42,810 nt of DNA, from assembly GCA_018716285.1 (NCBI GenBank), contig DVKD01000049.1, forward strand, positions 1 through 42,810, written 5' to 3'. A program made the position numbers and the translations under genes. Below are positions 32,157 to 39,443 of the stretch, piece after piece. The notes below the pieces were generated by a model. It did no database searches and had not been told where the DNA came from. It saw nothing but the letters and a program-made list of their open reading frames with translations. The DNA is from Candidatus Merdivicinus faecavium (GTDB taxonomy: Bacteria > Bacillota > Clostridia > Oscillospirales > Ruminococcaceae). Within the stretch, counting starts at the first letter, position 1; every line of letters begins with the position of its first letter.

Positions 32157-33107
32157 ATGAGCGCAACTCCGACCAAAGGATGGGCCTACTTTAAGTGGTC
32201 CCTCCGCCGCAACTGGAGCCTGTACCTCCTGGTACTGCCAGTGCTGATCTATTTCATCATCTTTCTGTATTGGCCGATGTACGGCGTCCAGATTGCCTTT
32301 AAGGACTTCTCTCCCGGCAAAGGGATTACGGGCAGCCCCTGGGCGATGACGGGCGGGGAGCTGGACCTGTTTAAGCATTTCAAGAACTTTTTCACCTCCA
32401 TCCACTTTACCCGGACGATCCGCAACACCCTGACCATCAGCTTTTACTCGCTGGCGGTCAATTTCCCGATCCCGATCATCCTGGCCATCCTGATGAACGA
32501 GCTGCGCTCCCCGAAATTCAAGAGCGTCGTGCAGACCGTTACATACCTGCCGCACTTTATCTCGGTCGTTGTCATGTGCGGTATGCTCTGGATCTTCCTG
32601 CGCAATGAAACCGGTATGGTCAACCTCGCCATCAAGGCGCTGGGCGGGCAGTCCATCAACTTTATGAATGACGGGCAGTATTTCAAGCATGTGTACGTGT
32701 GGTCCGGCGTCTGGCAGAACGCCGGGTGGGGGACGATTATCTATATGGCGACCCTGTCCGGCCTGGACGTACAGATGTATGAGGCAGCCAATATTGACGG
32801 CGCCAACAAATGGCAGCAGATCTGGTACATCACCCTGCCCTGTCTGATGCCCACCGCCGCTATGCTGCTCATCCTTGACTCCGGCGCGATTATGAACGTC
32901 GGCTTTGACAAGGTCTTTCTGCTCCAGACAGATCTTACCCTGGAGGCATCCGACGTCATTTCTACCCTGGTCTACCGCAGAGGTATGCTGGACGCAAACT
33001 ATTCCTTCTCCTCGGCTGTCGGTCTGTTTAACTCCGTGATCAACTGCATAATCCTGGTCACCGTCAACGCCATCAGCCGCAAGATCGGCAACGTCAGCCT
33101 TTGGTAA
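32157..33107 (+). CDS. Sugar ABC transporter permease (LplB/YtcP-type, first)
   Basis: A 316-residue inner-membrane permease. 'NWSLYLLVLPVLIYFIIFLYWPMYGVQIAFKDF' is the N-terminal membrane segment typical of LplB-like proteins. The EAA coupling loop is 'YEAANIDGANKWQQIWYITLPCL', which docks on the ATPase. About six transmembrane helices. It imports oligosaccharides together with the next permease and the binding lipoprotein. No ATPase gene is present in the operon, the rule for this subfamily, which borrows a shared MsmX-type ATPase encoded elsewhere. Confidence 0.93.
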   Translation: MSATPTKGWAYFKWSLRRNWSLYLLVLPVLIYFIIFLYWPMYGVQIAFKDFSPGKGITGSPWAMTGGELDLFKHFKNFFTSIHFTRTIRNTLTISFYSLAVNFPIPIILAILMNELRSPKFKSVVQTVTYLPHFISVVVMCGMLWIFLRNETGMVNLAIKALGGQSINFMNDGQYFKHVYVWSGVWQNAGWGTIIYMATLSGLDVQMYEAANIDGANKWQQIWYITLPCLMPTAAMLLILDSGAIMNVGFDKVFLLQTDLTLEASDVISTLVYRRGMLDANYSFSSAVGLFNSVINCIILVTVNAISRKIGNVSLW

Positions 33108-33120
33108 GGAGGGAAATACT

Positions 33121-34032
33121 GTGGCAGCAATCAGAAAAAATCGAATCAAACTGACGGTTGGCGACCGTGTTTTCAACGCCGTGAACCTGATTCTGATGAT
33201 TCTCATCCTTGCGATCATCATCTATCCGCTGTGGTTCGTCGTCATCGCGTCCTTCTCGGACTCCGCCTCGGTGCTGGCCGGCGAGGTCTGGCTCTGGCCC
33301 AAGGGCTTCCATCTGGATTCCTACCGCCGCGTCTTTGCAAACTCCCAGATCAGGACCGGCTACCTCAACACCATTATCTACACAATCCTGGGCACCTTCG
33401 TCAACCTGGTCGGTACGGTCGCGCTGGCCTACCCGCTTTCCCGCAGGGACTTTGCGGGCCGCAATGTCATCATGCTCTTCCTGACCATCACCATGTTCTT
33501 CAACGGCGGTATGATCCCGACCTACCTCGTTTACCGGCAGATCGGCATCGTCAACACCCCCTGGGTCATGATCCTGACCGGCGCGGTCAGCGTCTACAAC
33601 ACCATCCTGGTGCGCACCTTCTTCCAGAGCCAGCCGTTTGAGCTCCAGGAAGCGGCGATGATCGACGGCTGCTCCAACATGCGGCTGCTTTTGCAGATTA
33701 TCCTGCCCCTTTCCAAGCCGATCCTCGCCGTTATGGTCATTTTCTACGGCGTCGCGCACTGGAACGATTACTTCAACGCCCTGATCTACCTCAGCGATGA
33801 CGCCTTAAAGCCGCTCGCTCTGGTACTGCGGGACATCCTCATTACCACCACAGAGTCCGCCGGCGGCCGCGACAATGCAGGCGCGGGCGCCAGCCAGGCG
33901 GAGCTCGCCCGGACTGCGGAATCGATGAAGTACGCTGTCATTATCGTCTCGACCGTTCCGATGCTCTGTCTGTACCCCTTCACCCAGAAATACTTCTCCA
34001 AAGGCGTTATGCTGGGCGCGATCAAGGGCTGA
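33121..34032 (+). CDS. Carbohydrate ABC transporter permease (LplC/YtcP-type, second)
   Basis: A 303-residue permease with six predicted transmembrane helices; 'ILAIIIYPLWFVVIASFSDSASV' near the N-terminus is characteristic of the LplC/YtcP group. The EAA loop is 'LQEAAMIDGCSNMRLLLQIILPLSKPI'-like (written here in part), and the C-terminus 'QKYFSKGVMLGAIKG' is the family's standard ending. The start is GTG 33121 behind AAGGAGG (33106-33112), 13 bp after the first permease. Forms the heterodimeric channel with it. Confidence 0.93.
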   Translation: MAAIRKNRIKLTVGDRVFNAVNLILMILILAIIIYPLWFVVIASFSDSASVLAGEVWLWPKGFHLDSYRRVFANSQIRTGYLNTIIYTILGTFVNLVGTVALAYPLSRRDFAGRNVIMLFLTITMFFNGGMIPTYLVYRQIGIVNTPWVMILTGAVSVYNTILVRTFFQSQPFELQEAAMIDGCSNMRLLLQIILPLSKPILAVMVIFYGVAHWNDYFNALIYLSDDALKPLALVLRDILITTTESAGGRDNAGAGASQAELARTAESMKYAVIIVSTVPMLCLYPFTQKYFSKGVMLGAIKG

Positions 34033-34045
34033 TTTTTCACAGGCT

Positions 34046-34079
34046 GTACGGGGGATTTCTTCCGGATTTCCCCTATACG
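34046..34079 (+). other. Hairpin between permease and solute-binding protein genes
   Basis: GTACGGGG (about 34047-34054) pairs with CCCCTATAC (about 34071-34079) with a small bulge, 35 nt before the binding-protein start and without a T-run. Possible processing or stability element that raises binding-protein mRNA over permease mRNA. Confidence 0.45.
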
Positions 34080-34115
34080 GATATACCAACCAATTATTTT
34101 AAGGAGGCAATCCAC

Positions 34116-35771
34116 ATGAAAAAGAGAGTTTTGGCCATGCTCCTGGCTGCCATGATGGCTGCCGCTATGGCGTCCGGCTGTTCTTCTAATGAAGGAAGCT
34201 CCACCGGCTCCACCGGCTCTGGCAGCGGCACTTCCACTGCTGAGGGCGATGGGAGCTACTTTACGATGGACCCCGCCGGCTATCCTGTTATGAATGAACC
34301 CACCACCGTTTCGATCCTGGCGTTCGGCACCACCCCCGAGGGCGCAGGCGCATGGGAGACCCCCAACGAGATCCCCTTCTTCCAGACCCAGGCGGAGCGC
34401 ACCGGCATCAGCTTTGAGTGGCAGTATATGACCGACACCGCATGGGATGAGCGCGTCCCGATCCTCATCGCCGGCGACGACATGCCCGACGTCTTCCTCA
34501 AGACCCGTTTCAGCGACGCGGAGCTTGTCAAGAACGGCCAGGACGGCATGATCCTCGACCTGACCCCCTACCTCGAGGAGTACGCCCCTGACTTTTACTC
34601 CTACGCGACCGAGCGCGACCTGCTCCAGTACCTGACCATGAGCGGCGGCATCTGGGGCCTGCCCTACCTCTACGACTCCGAGGGCATCCGTCTGGCCAAG
34701 ATCTTCTTCAACGTCGACTGGCTCGAGAACGTCGGCATGGAGATGCCCACCAACTGGGATGAGATCTACGACGTCCTCATCGCCTTCCGCGACCAGGACG
34801 CCAACGGCAACGGCGACGCCACCGACGAGATCCCCTTCGGCGCAAGCGACGTCTATGACATGTTCGCCATGATGTCCGGCGAGTTCGGCCTGATGAACCG
34901 CGGTATGTCGATGGGCTACAGCCTCTTCCTCGACGCCGATCCCGCCGATTCCACCGGCAACACCCTGCGCTTCTGGCCGGCCGACGACGCGATGAAGGAC
35001 ATGCTCCAGATGGCGAAGACCTATTACTCCGAGGGCTTCCTCCCCTCCACCTTCTTTGACGCCGACTACGGCACCCTTTACAACACCAACATCAGCCAGA
35101 ACATCTACGGCTGCCACGACCTGTGGGCCACCTGCACCGGCGAATATGTCGACAGCTATATCGCGATGGATAACTCTCCCTCTGAACTGTGGACCGCGAT
35201 CACCGGCTTCATCGGCACCAAGGGCGGCTTAGTCATCACCAAGGAGTGCGAGATCCCCGAAGCGATGGTCGCCTGGGGCAACTACCTGTACACCACCCAG
35301 GGCGCTTATGACTACTTCCTGGGCGTTGAGGGCGAGTCCTACATCTTCGACGAAGAAGGCCACACCCAGCAGACCGATCAGATCCTCAATAACCCGGACG
35401 GCCTGACCCCCGAGCAGGCGATGCTCCGGTACTCCATCTACTCCGGCGGCGCCAACCCCGGCCTCTGCACCGACGAGACCTTTAAGGGCGGCGAAACCTA
35501 CTGGACCTCGCTGGAAGGCAATGAGAAATTCAATCCCTCCATCCCCGATGTCGTCTGGGAGAAGATCCCGCTCGATTCCACCCAGACCGAGCAGATCAAC
35601 AACGTCTACGGCGATATCCAGTCTGTCTTTGAGGAGTACACCGCGTACTTCATCACCGGCCAGAAAGATATCGAAGCGGACTGGCAGGAATACCTGGATC
35701 GCCTGAACGCCGCGGGCATCGAAAGCTATGTCGAGGCTTACCAGGCTGCGTATGACGCGCTCAACGCGTAA
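34116..35771 (+). CDS. Sugar-binding lipoprotein of the ABC importer (LplA/YtcQ-type)
   Basis: A 551-residue extracellular solute-binding lipoprotein. The signal MKKRVLAMLLAAMMAAAMASGC gives lipobox ASG-C22, followed by a Ser/Gly/Thr linker. 'FFQTQAERTGISFEWQYM', 'GDDMPDVF', 'LTPYLEEYAPDF' and 'GGIWGLPYLYDSEGIR' are standard for the large LplA-type binding proteins of Firmicutes. It captures the glycan at the membrane and delivers it to the two permeases. AAGGAGG precedes ATG 34116. The ligand is not readable from sequence; the flanking hexosaminidase-type enzymes suggest an N-acetylhexosamine-containing oligosaccharide. Confidence 0.93.
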   Translation: MKKRVLAMLLAAMMAAAMASGCSSNEGSSTGSTGSGSGTSTAEGDGSYFTMDPAGYPVMNEPTTVSILAFGTTPEGAGAWETPNEIPFFQTQAERTGISFEWQYMTDTAWDERVPILIAGDDMPDVFLKTRFSDAELVKNGQDGMILDLTPYLEEYAPDFYSYATERDLLQYLTMSGGIWGLPYLYDSEGIRLAKIFFNVDWLENVGMEMPTNWDEIYDVLIAFRDQDANGNGDATDEIPFGASDVYDMFAMMSGEFGLMNRGMSMGYSLFLDADPADSTGNTLRFWPADDAMKDMLQMAKTYYSEGFLPSTFFDADYGTLYNTNISQNIYGCHDLWATCTGEYVDSYIAMDNSPSELWTAITGFIGTKGGLVITKECEIPEAMVAWGNYLYTTQGAYDYFLGVEGESYIFDEEGHTQQTDQILNNPDGLTPEQAMLRYSIYSGGANPGLCTDETFKGGETYWTSLEGNEKFNPSIPDVVWEKIPLDSTQTEQINNVYGDIQSVFEEYTAYFITGQKDIEADWQEYLDRLNAAGIESYVEAYQAAYDALNA

Positions 35772-35796
35772 TTTTCCCTCATTTCAAAATAATGAC

Positions 35797-35832
35797 AGCC
35801 AAAAGGAGCCTCTTCGGGGGCTCCCTTTGGCT
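35797..35832 (+). other. Strong hairpin between binding-protein and GH109-like genes
   Basis: AGCCAAA-GGAGCC (35797-35810) pairs with GGCTCC-TTTGGCT (35819-35832) around a UCUUCGGG-type loop. No T-run follows on the plus strand. Likely protects the 3' end of the upstream mRNA or reduces read-through. Confidence 0.65.
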
Positions 35833-35868
35833 ATGCCATTGACCCCGCAGTAAAGGATGGTATTGTTT

Positions 35869-37080
35869 ATGGAACAGAAAAGAATGCGCCTGGGCATCAT
35901 CGGCACATCCGGCCGCGCCTGGGAGCTGATCAAGGAAACCATCGTGGACGTTCCGACCATTGAGATTGCAGCCCTCTGCGACCTGGTCCCCGCCAAAATG
36001 GAGAAAACCCTCGAGATTCTCCGGGAGAAGGAGTACCCCTTCACCCCCTGGACGACGACCGACTATCACGAAATGCTCGACAAGAGCAAGGTGGACGCGG
36101 TCCTCATCACGACCTGCTGGAACGAGCATGCGGAGATCGCCATTGACTGCATGAACGCCGGCATCCCCTCCGGCTTTGAGGTCGGCGGCGCTGCCTCCAT
36201 CGACCAGTGCTGGGACCTGGTCAAGACCTATGAGAAGACCAAGACCCCCTGCTTCATGCTCGAGAACTGCTGCTTCGGGCGGTATGAGCTGGGCGTGCTG
36301 CGGATGATCCGCGAGGGGCTCTTCGGCGAGATCGCGCACTGCGAGGGCGGCTATCAGCATTTCCTCGGCAATGGCTTTGCGCAGGGCATCAGCGACCCGG
36401 AGAACTACCACCAGCGCTGCTTCCACAACCTGCACCGCAACGCCGAGCTCTACCCGACCCACGAGGTCGGCCCCATCGCCAAGTACCTGAACATCAACCG
36501 CGGCAACCGCTTCCTGACCCTCTCCTCCTTCGCCTCCAAGGCGGTCTCTTTGAACACGCTGGCCGGCAGAGCCTACGGCGACGGCCTCCAGAAGTTCATG
36601 GAAGGGGACTTCATCACCACCATGCTCAAATGCGCCAACGGCGAGACGGTCATGCTCGCCCACGACACCACCCTGCCCCGGCCCTATTCCCGCGGCAATG
36701 TCGTCCACGGCACCAAGGGCACCTGGATGGAGATCAACAAGTCCATCCACATCATCGGCCAGAGCCCGGACCACAAGTGGGAGGACATCACCCCCTACCT
36801 GGAAAAATACGAGCATCCCATGTGGAAGCACTTCCAGGAGAGCGGCGTCCACGGCAGCCACGACGGCATGGATTACCTCGAGATGGAGGCGTTTGCCTAC
36901 TGCGTCCTGAACAACAAGCCGTTCCCGATCGACATTTACGATTCCGCCACCTGGATGGCCATAACCATCCTGTCGGAGGATTCCATCGCGCTGGGCAGCC
37001 AGCCGGTCGCCTTCCCCGACTTCACCAACGGCAAGTGGATCCACAGAGAGCCGGAGGAACAGCACCTCTATTCCATCTGA
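35869..37080 (+). CDS. Gfo/Idh/MocA family protein, GH109-like
   Basis: A 403-residue NAD-binding protein of the Gfo/Idh/MocA fold. The Rossmann motif is 'RLGIIGTSGRAWELI'. Where sugar dehydrogenases have Glu-Lys-Pro, this protein has E104-V-G-G ('GFEVGGAAS'), losing the catalytic lysine. It carries 'CFMLENCCFGRYELGVLRMI' and 'AHCEGGYQHFLG', which resemble the NAD-dependent alpha-N-acetylgalactosaminidases of GH109. I therefore favour an NAD-using glycosidase over a simple dehydrogenase. ATG 35869 has proper spacing from AAAGGATGG (35852-35860); an ATG at 35857 lies within that site. Last gene of the importer operon, ended by a terminator. Confidence 0.8.
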   Translation: MEQKRMRLGIIGTSGRAWELIKETIVDVPTIEIAALCDLVPAKMEKTLEILREKEYPFTPWTTTDYHEMLDKSKVDAVLITTCWNEHAEIAIDCMNAGIPSGFEVGGAASIDQCWDLVKTYEKTKTPCFMLENCCFGRYELGVLRMIREGLFGEIAHCEGGYQHFLGNGFAQGISDPENYHQRCFHNLHRNAELYPTHEVGPIAKYLNINRGNRFLTLSSFASKAVSLNTLAGRAYGDGLQKFMEGDFITTMLKCANGETVMLAHDTTLPRPYSRGNVVHGTKGTWMEINKSIHIIGQSPDHKWEDITPYLEKYEHPMWKHFQESGVHGSHDGMDYLEMEAFAYCVLNNKPFPIDIYDSATWMAITILSEDSIALGSQPVAFPDFTNGKWIHREPEEQHLYSI

Positions 37081-37095
37081 ATGATTATTTTGCGG

Positions 37096-37128
37096 CAGGC
37101 TCCCGGTTTTGCGCCGGGGGCCTGTTTT
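37096..37128 (+). terminator. Rho-independent terminator after the importer operon
   Basis: CAGGCTCCCGG (37096-37106) pairs with CCGGGGGCCTG (37114-37124; one mismatch) and is followed by TTTT. Confidence 0.8.
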
Positions 37129-37208
37129 GCTGTACAAAAATTTTTTCTCCTGCAATCAAAAGCGCCTTCTGCGCGGTCTAACAGGTGAAAAGGGAAAGGG
37201 GGAGGGCT

Positions 37209-37682
37209 GTGCGCCGGGAAGAATTCGCCGAGCGGGTCATCGCAATACAGGAGCGGCTCTACAAGACCGCCGTCCTCTGTCTCGGGAGCGACGCCCAAGC
37301 CGCCGAGGTGCTGGACGAGGCGGTCTACCGCGGACTCAAGGGAGCGGGGAAGCTCCGCCAGCCGGAATATTTTGAGACCTGGATGACCCGGATTCTCCTC
37401 AACGAATGCCGCCGGGAACTGAAGCGCCAGAGCCGCCTGCGCCCGCTCACAGAGCTGGAGGAGGGGGTGGTGGAGCCGCCGGATACCCTCCCCCTCAAGG
37501 AGGCTGTCCGCCAGCTGCCCGCCGCGCTGCGGGAAGTGGTGGTGCTGCGTTATTTTGCCGACTGCACCCTCGCCGAGACCGCCCGGATCCTCGGCATCCC
37601 GCAGGGTACGGTCGTCACCCGGCAGCGAAAGGCATTGTCGCTGCTCCGGTTGGAGCTGCTCGAGAAGGAGGAATTGCCATGA
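37209..37682 (+). CDS. ECF-like sigma-70 family RNA polymerase sigma factor
   Basis: A 157-residue group 4-type sigma factor. Region 2 covers about residues 3-75 ('FAERVIAIQERLYKTAVLCLG', 'YFETWMTRILLNECRRELKRQ'), region 4 about 95-150 ('LPAALREVVVLRYFADCTLAE' and the helix-turn-helix 'ILGIPQGTVVTRQRKALSLL'). It directs RNA polymerase to a special promoter set. The GTG at 37209 follows AAAGGGGGAGGG (37195-37206); an in-frame GTG at 37185 lies before that site and is less likely. Its stop overlaps the start of the DUF4179 gene by 4 bp (ATGA), the classic sigma/anti-sigma coupling. Confidence 0.88.
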   Translation: MRREEFAERVIAIQERLYKTAVLCLGSDAQAAEVLDEAVYRGLKGAGKLRQPEYFETWMTRILLNECRRELKRQSRLRPLTELEEGVVEPPDTLPLKEAVRQLPAALREVVVLRYFADCTLAETARILGIPQGTVVTRQRKALSLLRLELLEKEELP

Positions 37683-39064
37683 ACAGCCGTCTGGAGGAAC
37701 ACCATGCGGAAGAGCACCGTGTGGGAGAATACCGTGCGGAAGAATACCGTGCGGAAGAATACCGTGCGGAAGAATTCCGTGCGGAAGAGTTCCGCAAGCT
37801 TCGTGCCGATCTGGAAGCCGCCGCTCCGGACCTCGGGGAGGCCGTTTCCCGGGCGGAGAAGCGGCTGCGGAGGGAGCGGACCTTTCGTCCGCTCGCCGGA
37901 GTCGCTTCCGCCTGCGCCGCCTTTGTGCTGCTGGTCAACTTCTGCTCGCCGGTCGCGCGCGCCTGCGCGCAGATTCCGCTGCTGCGGGAATTGGCGGCGG
38001 CCGTCACCTTCTCGCCCTCCCTCAGCCGGGCGGTGGCGGAGGAATACGTGCAGCCGCTGGACTTGACCCAGAGCCGGGACGGCCTGACTGTCGGCGTCTC
38101 CCACCTCATCGCCGATGACAGTCAGATCGTCGTTTTTGTCCGAGCGGAGACGGAATCCGGGGAAACGCCGCGTTTCCGCGCAATCATCCCCGGGCCGGCG
38201 GAAAACTTCTGGTCTGCTATCTGGCAGGGCGGCGCAGACTACGGGGAGCAGGGCGGCGATCCGGCCCTCCTCCCGATCTGCATCGGCATCCGGGAGGAAG
38301 CGGATGTGCCGGAGACATTTTCTCTTGTTCTGGAACAGCTGGACGGGGAGGGGGAGGGCGCCCGCTTCTCCTTCGAAATCCCGGTCGACCGCAGCCGCAT
38401 CGTCCCGGCGCGGGAGTACCCGATCATGGAGACGGTCGAGCTGGACGGCCAGCGGATCCTGCTGGAAAAGATCCGCGTCTATCCGACCCGCCTGCGGCTC
38501 GATGTGCGCGGGGAGGAAGGGAACACAGCCTGGCTCAAGGGCCTCGACTTTACCGTCGCGGCGGACGGCTGGAATTTTGCGCCGCCCGCGGAGGGCGTCA
38601 CCGCCGAAGGGTCGCTGGATGAGGGGGATTTTCGCTCGTTCTACGCCGAGAGCAGCTATTTCTATGGCGCAGAGCGGCTGACCCTCTCGATCACCGGCGC
38701 GGAGTGGCTCGACAAGGACCGCGCCGAGACGGTGGTCTATCCCGGCCGCGGCGAGGCCGAGAACCTGCCCGACGGGGTCCATTATGTGGGGAGTGCGAAT
38801 GACGGGAAGATCCTTCTTTTCGATGTGGAACAGCAGGAGCCGGACACGGTTTCCGGCGTGTTTGATTTCACCTACTGCGACGCGGCGGGGGAGGAGCGGC
38901 AGCTTATCCGTGCGTATCCTGTCGGGCGGGACGTTGCCCCCGGCTGTTTCCGGCTGGAGCTGAGCCTCGAAGAAGATCCAGGGGAGTTCGTTGTCCTCCG
39001 CCCCCACATTTCCCGCAGGTGGGAGGCAGAAGAGGCGGTCCGGGTCAAAGTATCCTTGCAATAA
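37679..39064 (+). CDS. DUF4179 anti-sigma factor-like membrane protein
   Basis: A 461-residue single-pass membrane protein. A cytoplasmic N-terminus (1-75) carries a Glu/Arg/Tyr-rich repeat tract, then 'LRADLEAAAPDLGEAVSRAEKRLRRE', then one transmembrane segment (about 76-93, 'GVASACAAFVLLVNF'). Outside the membrane is DUF4179 ('ACAQIPLLRELAAAVTFSPSL', 'VEEYVQPLDL'-type sequence) followed by a long beta-rich sensor region. Proteins of this architecture sit directly after sigma genes and are thought to hold the sigma factor at the membrane until a signal arrives. Start ATG 37679 overlaps the sigma gene. Signal and mechanism of release are unknown. Confidence 0.82.
   Translation: MNSRLEEHHAEEHRVGEYRAEEYRAEEYRAEEFRAEEFRKLRADLEAAAPDLGEAVSRAEKRLRRERTFRPLAGVASACAAFVLLVNFCSPVARACAQIPLLRELAAAVTFSPSLSRAVAEEYVQPLDLTQSRDGLTVGVSHLIADDSQIVVFVRAETESGETPRFRAIIPGPAENFWSAIWQGGADYGEQGGDPALLPICIGIREEADVPETFSLVLEQLDGEGEGARFSFEIPVDRSRIVPAREYPIMETVELDGQRILLEKIRVYPTRLRLDVRGEEGNTAWLKGLDFTVAADGWNFAPPAEGVTAEGSLDEGDFRSFYAESSYFYGAERLTLSITGAEWLDKDRAETVVYPGRGEAENLPDGVHYVGSANDGKILLFDVEQQEPDTVSGVFDFTYCDAAGEERQLIRAYPVGRDVAPGCFRLELSLEEDPGEFVVLRPHISRRWEAEEAVRVKVSLQ
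37701..37790 (+). repeat. Coding minisatellite: six 15-bp tandem units
   Basis: Units begin at 37701, 37716, 37731, 37746, 37761 and 37776. Units three to five are identical (ACCGTGCGGAAGAAT); the others differ by one to three bases. Each encodes a variant of the pentapeptide YRAEE (EHRVG, EYRAE, EFRAE). The 15-bp period keeps frame whatever the copy number. It lies in the cytoplasmic part of the anti-sigma protein. Confidence 0.93.
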
Positions 39065-39069
39065 ATGTC

Positions 39070-39104
39070 AAAGGCGTGCCAGGCCCAACCTGACACGCCT
39101 TTTT
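39070..39104 (+). terminator. Rho-independent terminator after the sigma/anti-sigma pair
   Basis: AAAGGCGTG-CAGG (39070-39083) pairs with CCTG-CACGCCTTT (39089-39102, one mismatch) and runs into TTTTT. Confidence 0.88.
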
Positions 39105-39349
39105 GCTCCGTCCTCGACGTCCGGCGGAGCGTTACGCCCAAAAACAGGAATCCGCGCCGATTCTCCGGTCTGTCGGAATCTGCTTGCATGAGAAGGAATA
39201 TGTCACCCTTCCTGTAATTAAAGTGCCATTATTGCATGACTCTGGTGCAGATGATTTGTAAATAATTTGTGAACAAGCGTGAAAACAGTGGGGATTTTTT
39301 CTGACAGGCAAAAAACGCGGATTTTCTTTCATTTTTTCTTCATATCCCC
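39105..39349. other. Gene-free A+T-rich stretch upstream of the symporter gene
   Basis: About 245 bp with no supported gene, RNA or repeat. The first 80 bp are G+C-rich like coding DNA, but no recognisable peptide is encoded; the rest becomes A+T-rich toward the symporter promoter. Confidence 0.6.
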
Positions 39350-39377
39350 TTGACAATTGCAGAAAATCTGATATAAT
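39350..39377 (+). promoter_or_regulatory. Sigma-A promoter of the sodium:solute symporter gene
   Basis: Perfect TTGACA (39350-39355), 16-bp spacer, perfect TATAAT (39372-39377) with an extended TG (39369-39370). Confidence 0.88.
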
Positions 39378-39395
39378 AAGACACAACGATTTTAT

Positions 39396-39424
39396 TGCTT
39401 TAAAGCGGGTATGCTTTAAAGCGG
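39396..39424 (+). repeat. Direct repeat TGCTTTAAAGCGG downstream of the symporter promoter
   Basis: TGCTTTAAAGCGG occurs at 39396-39408 and again at 39412-39424, a 16-bp spacing. Each copy contains the palindrome GCTTTAAAGC. The pair lies between the promoter and the ribosome site, a position suited to a repressor. Confidence 0.85.
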
Positions 39425-39443
39425 ATTTGAAAGGGGCCTTCCT

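Noticed and set aside
37701-37790. Short regular repeats suggestive of CRISPR or a regulatory iteron
   Set aside because: Units are 15 bp, contiguous and coding, inside an intact gene.
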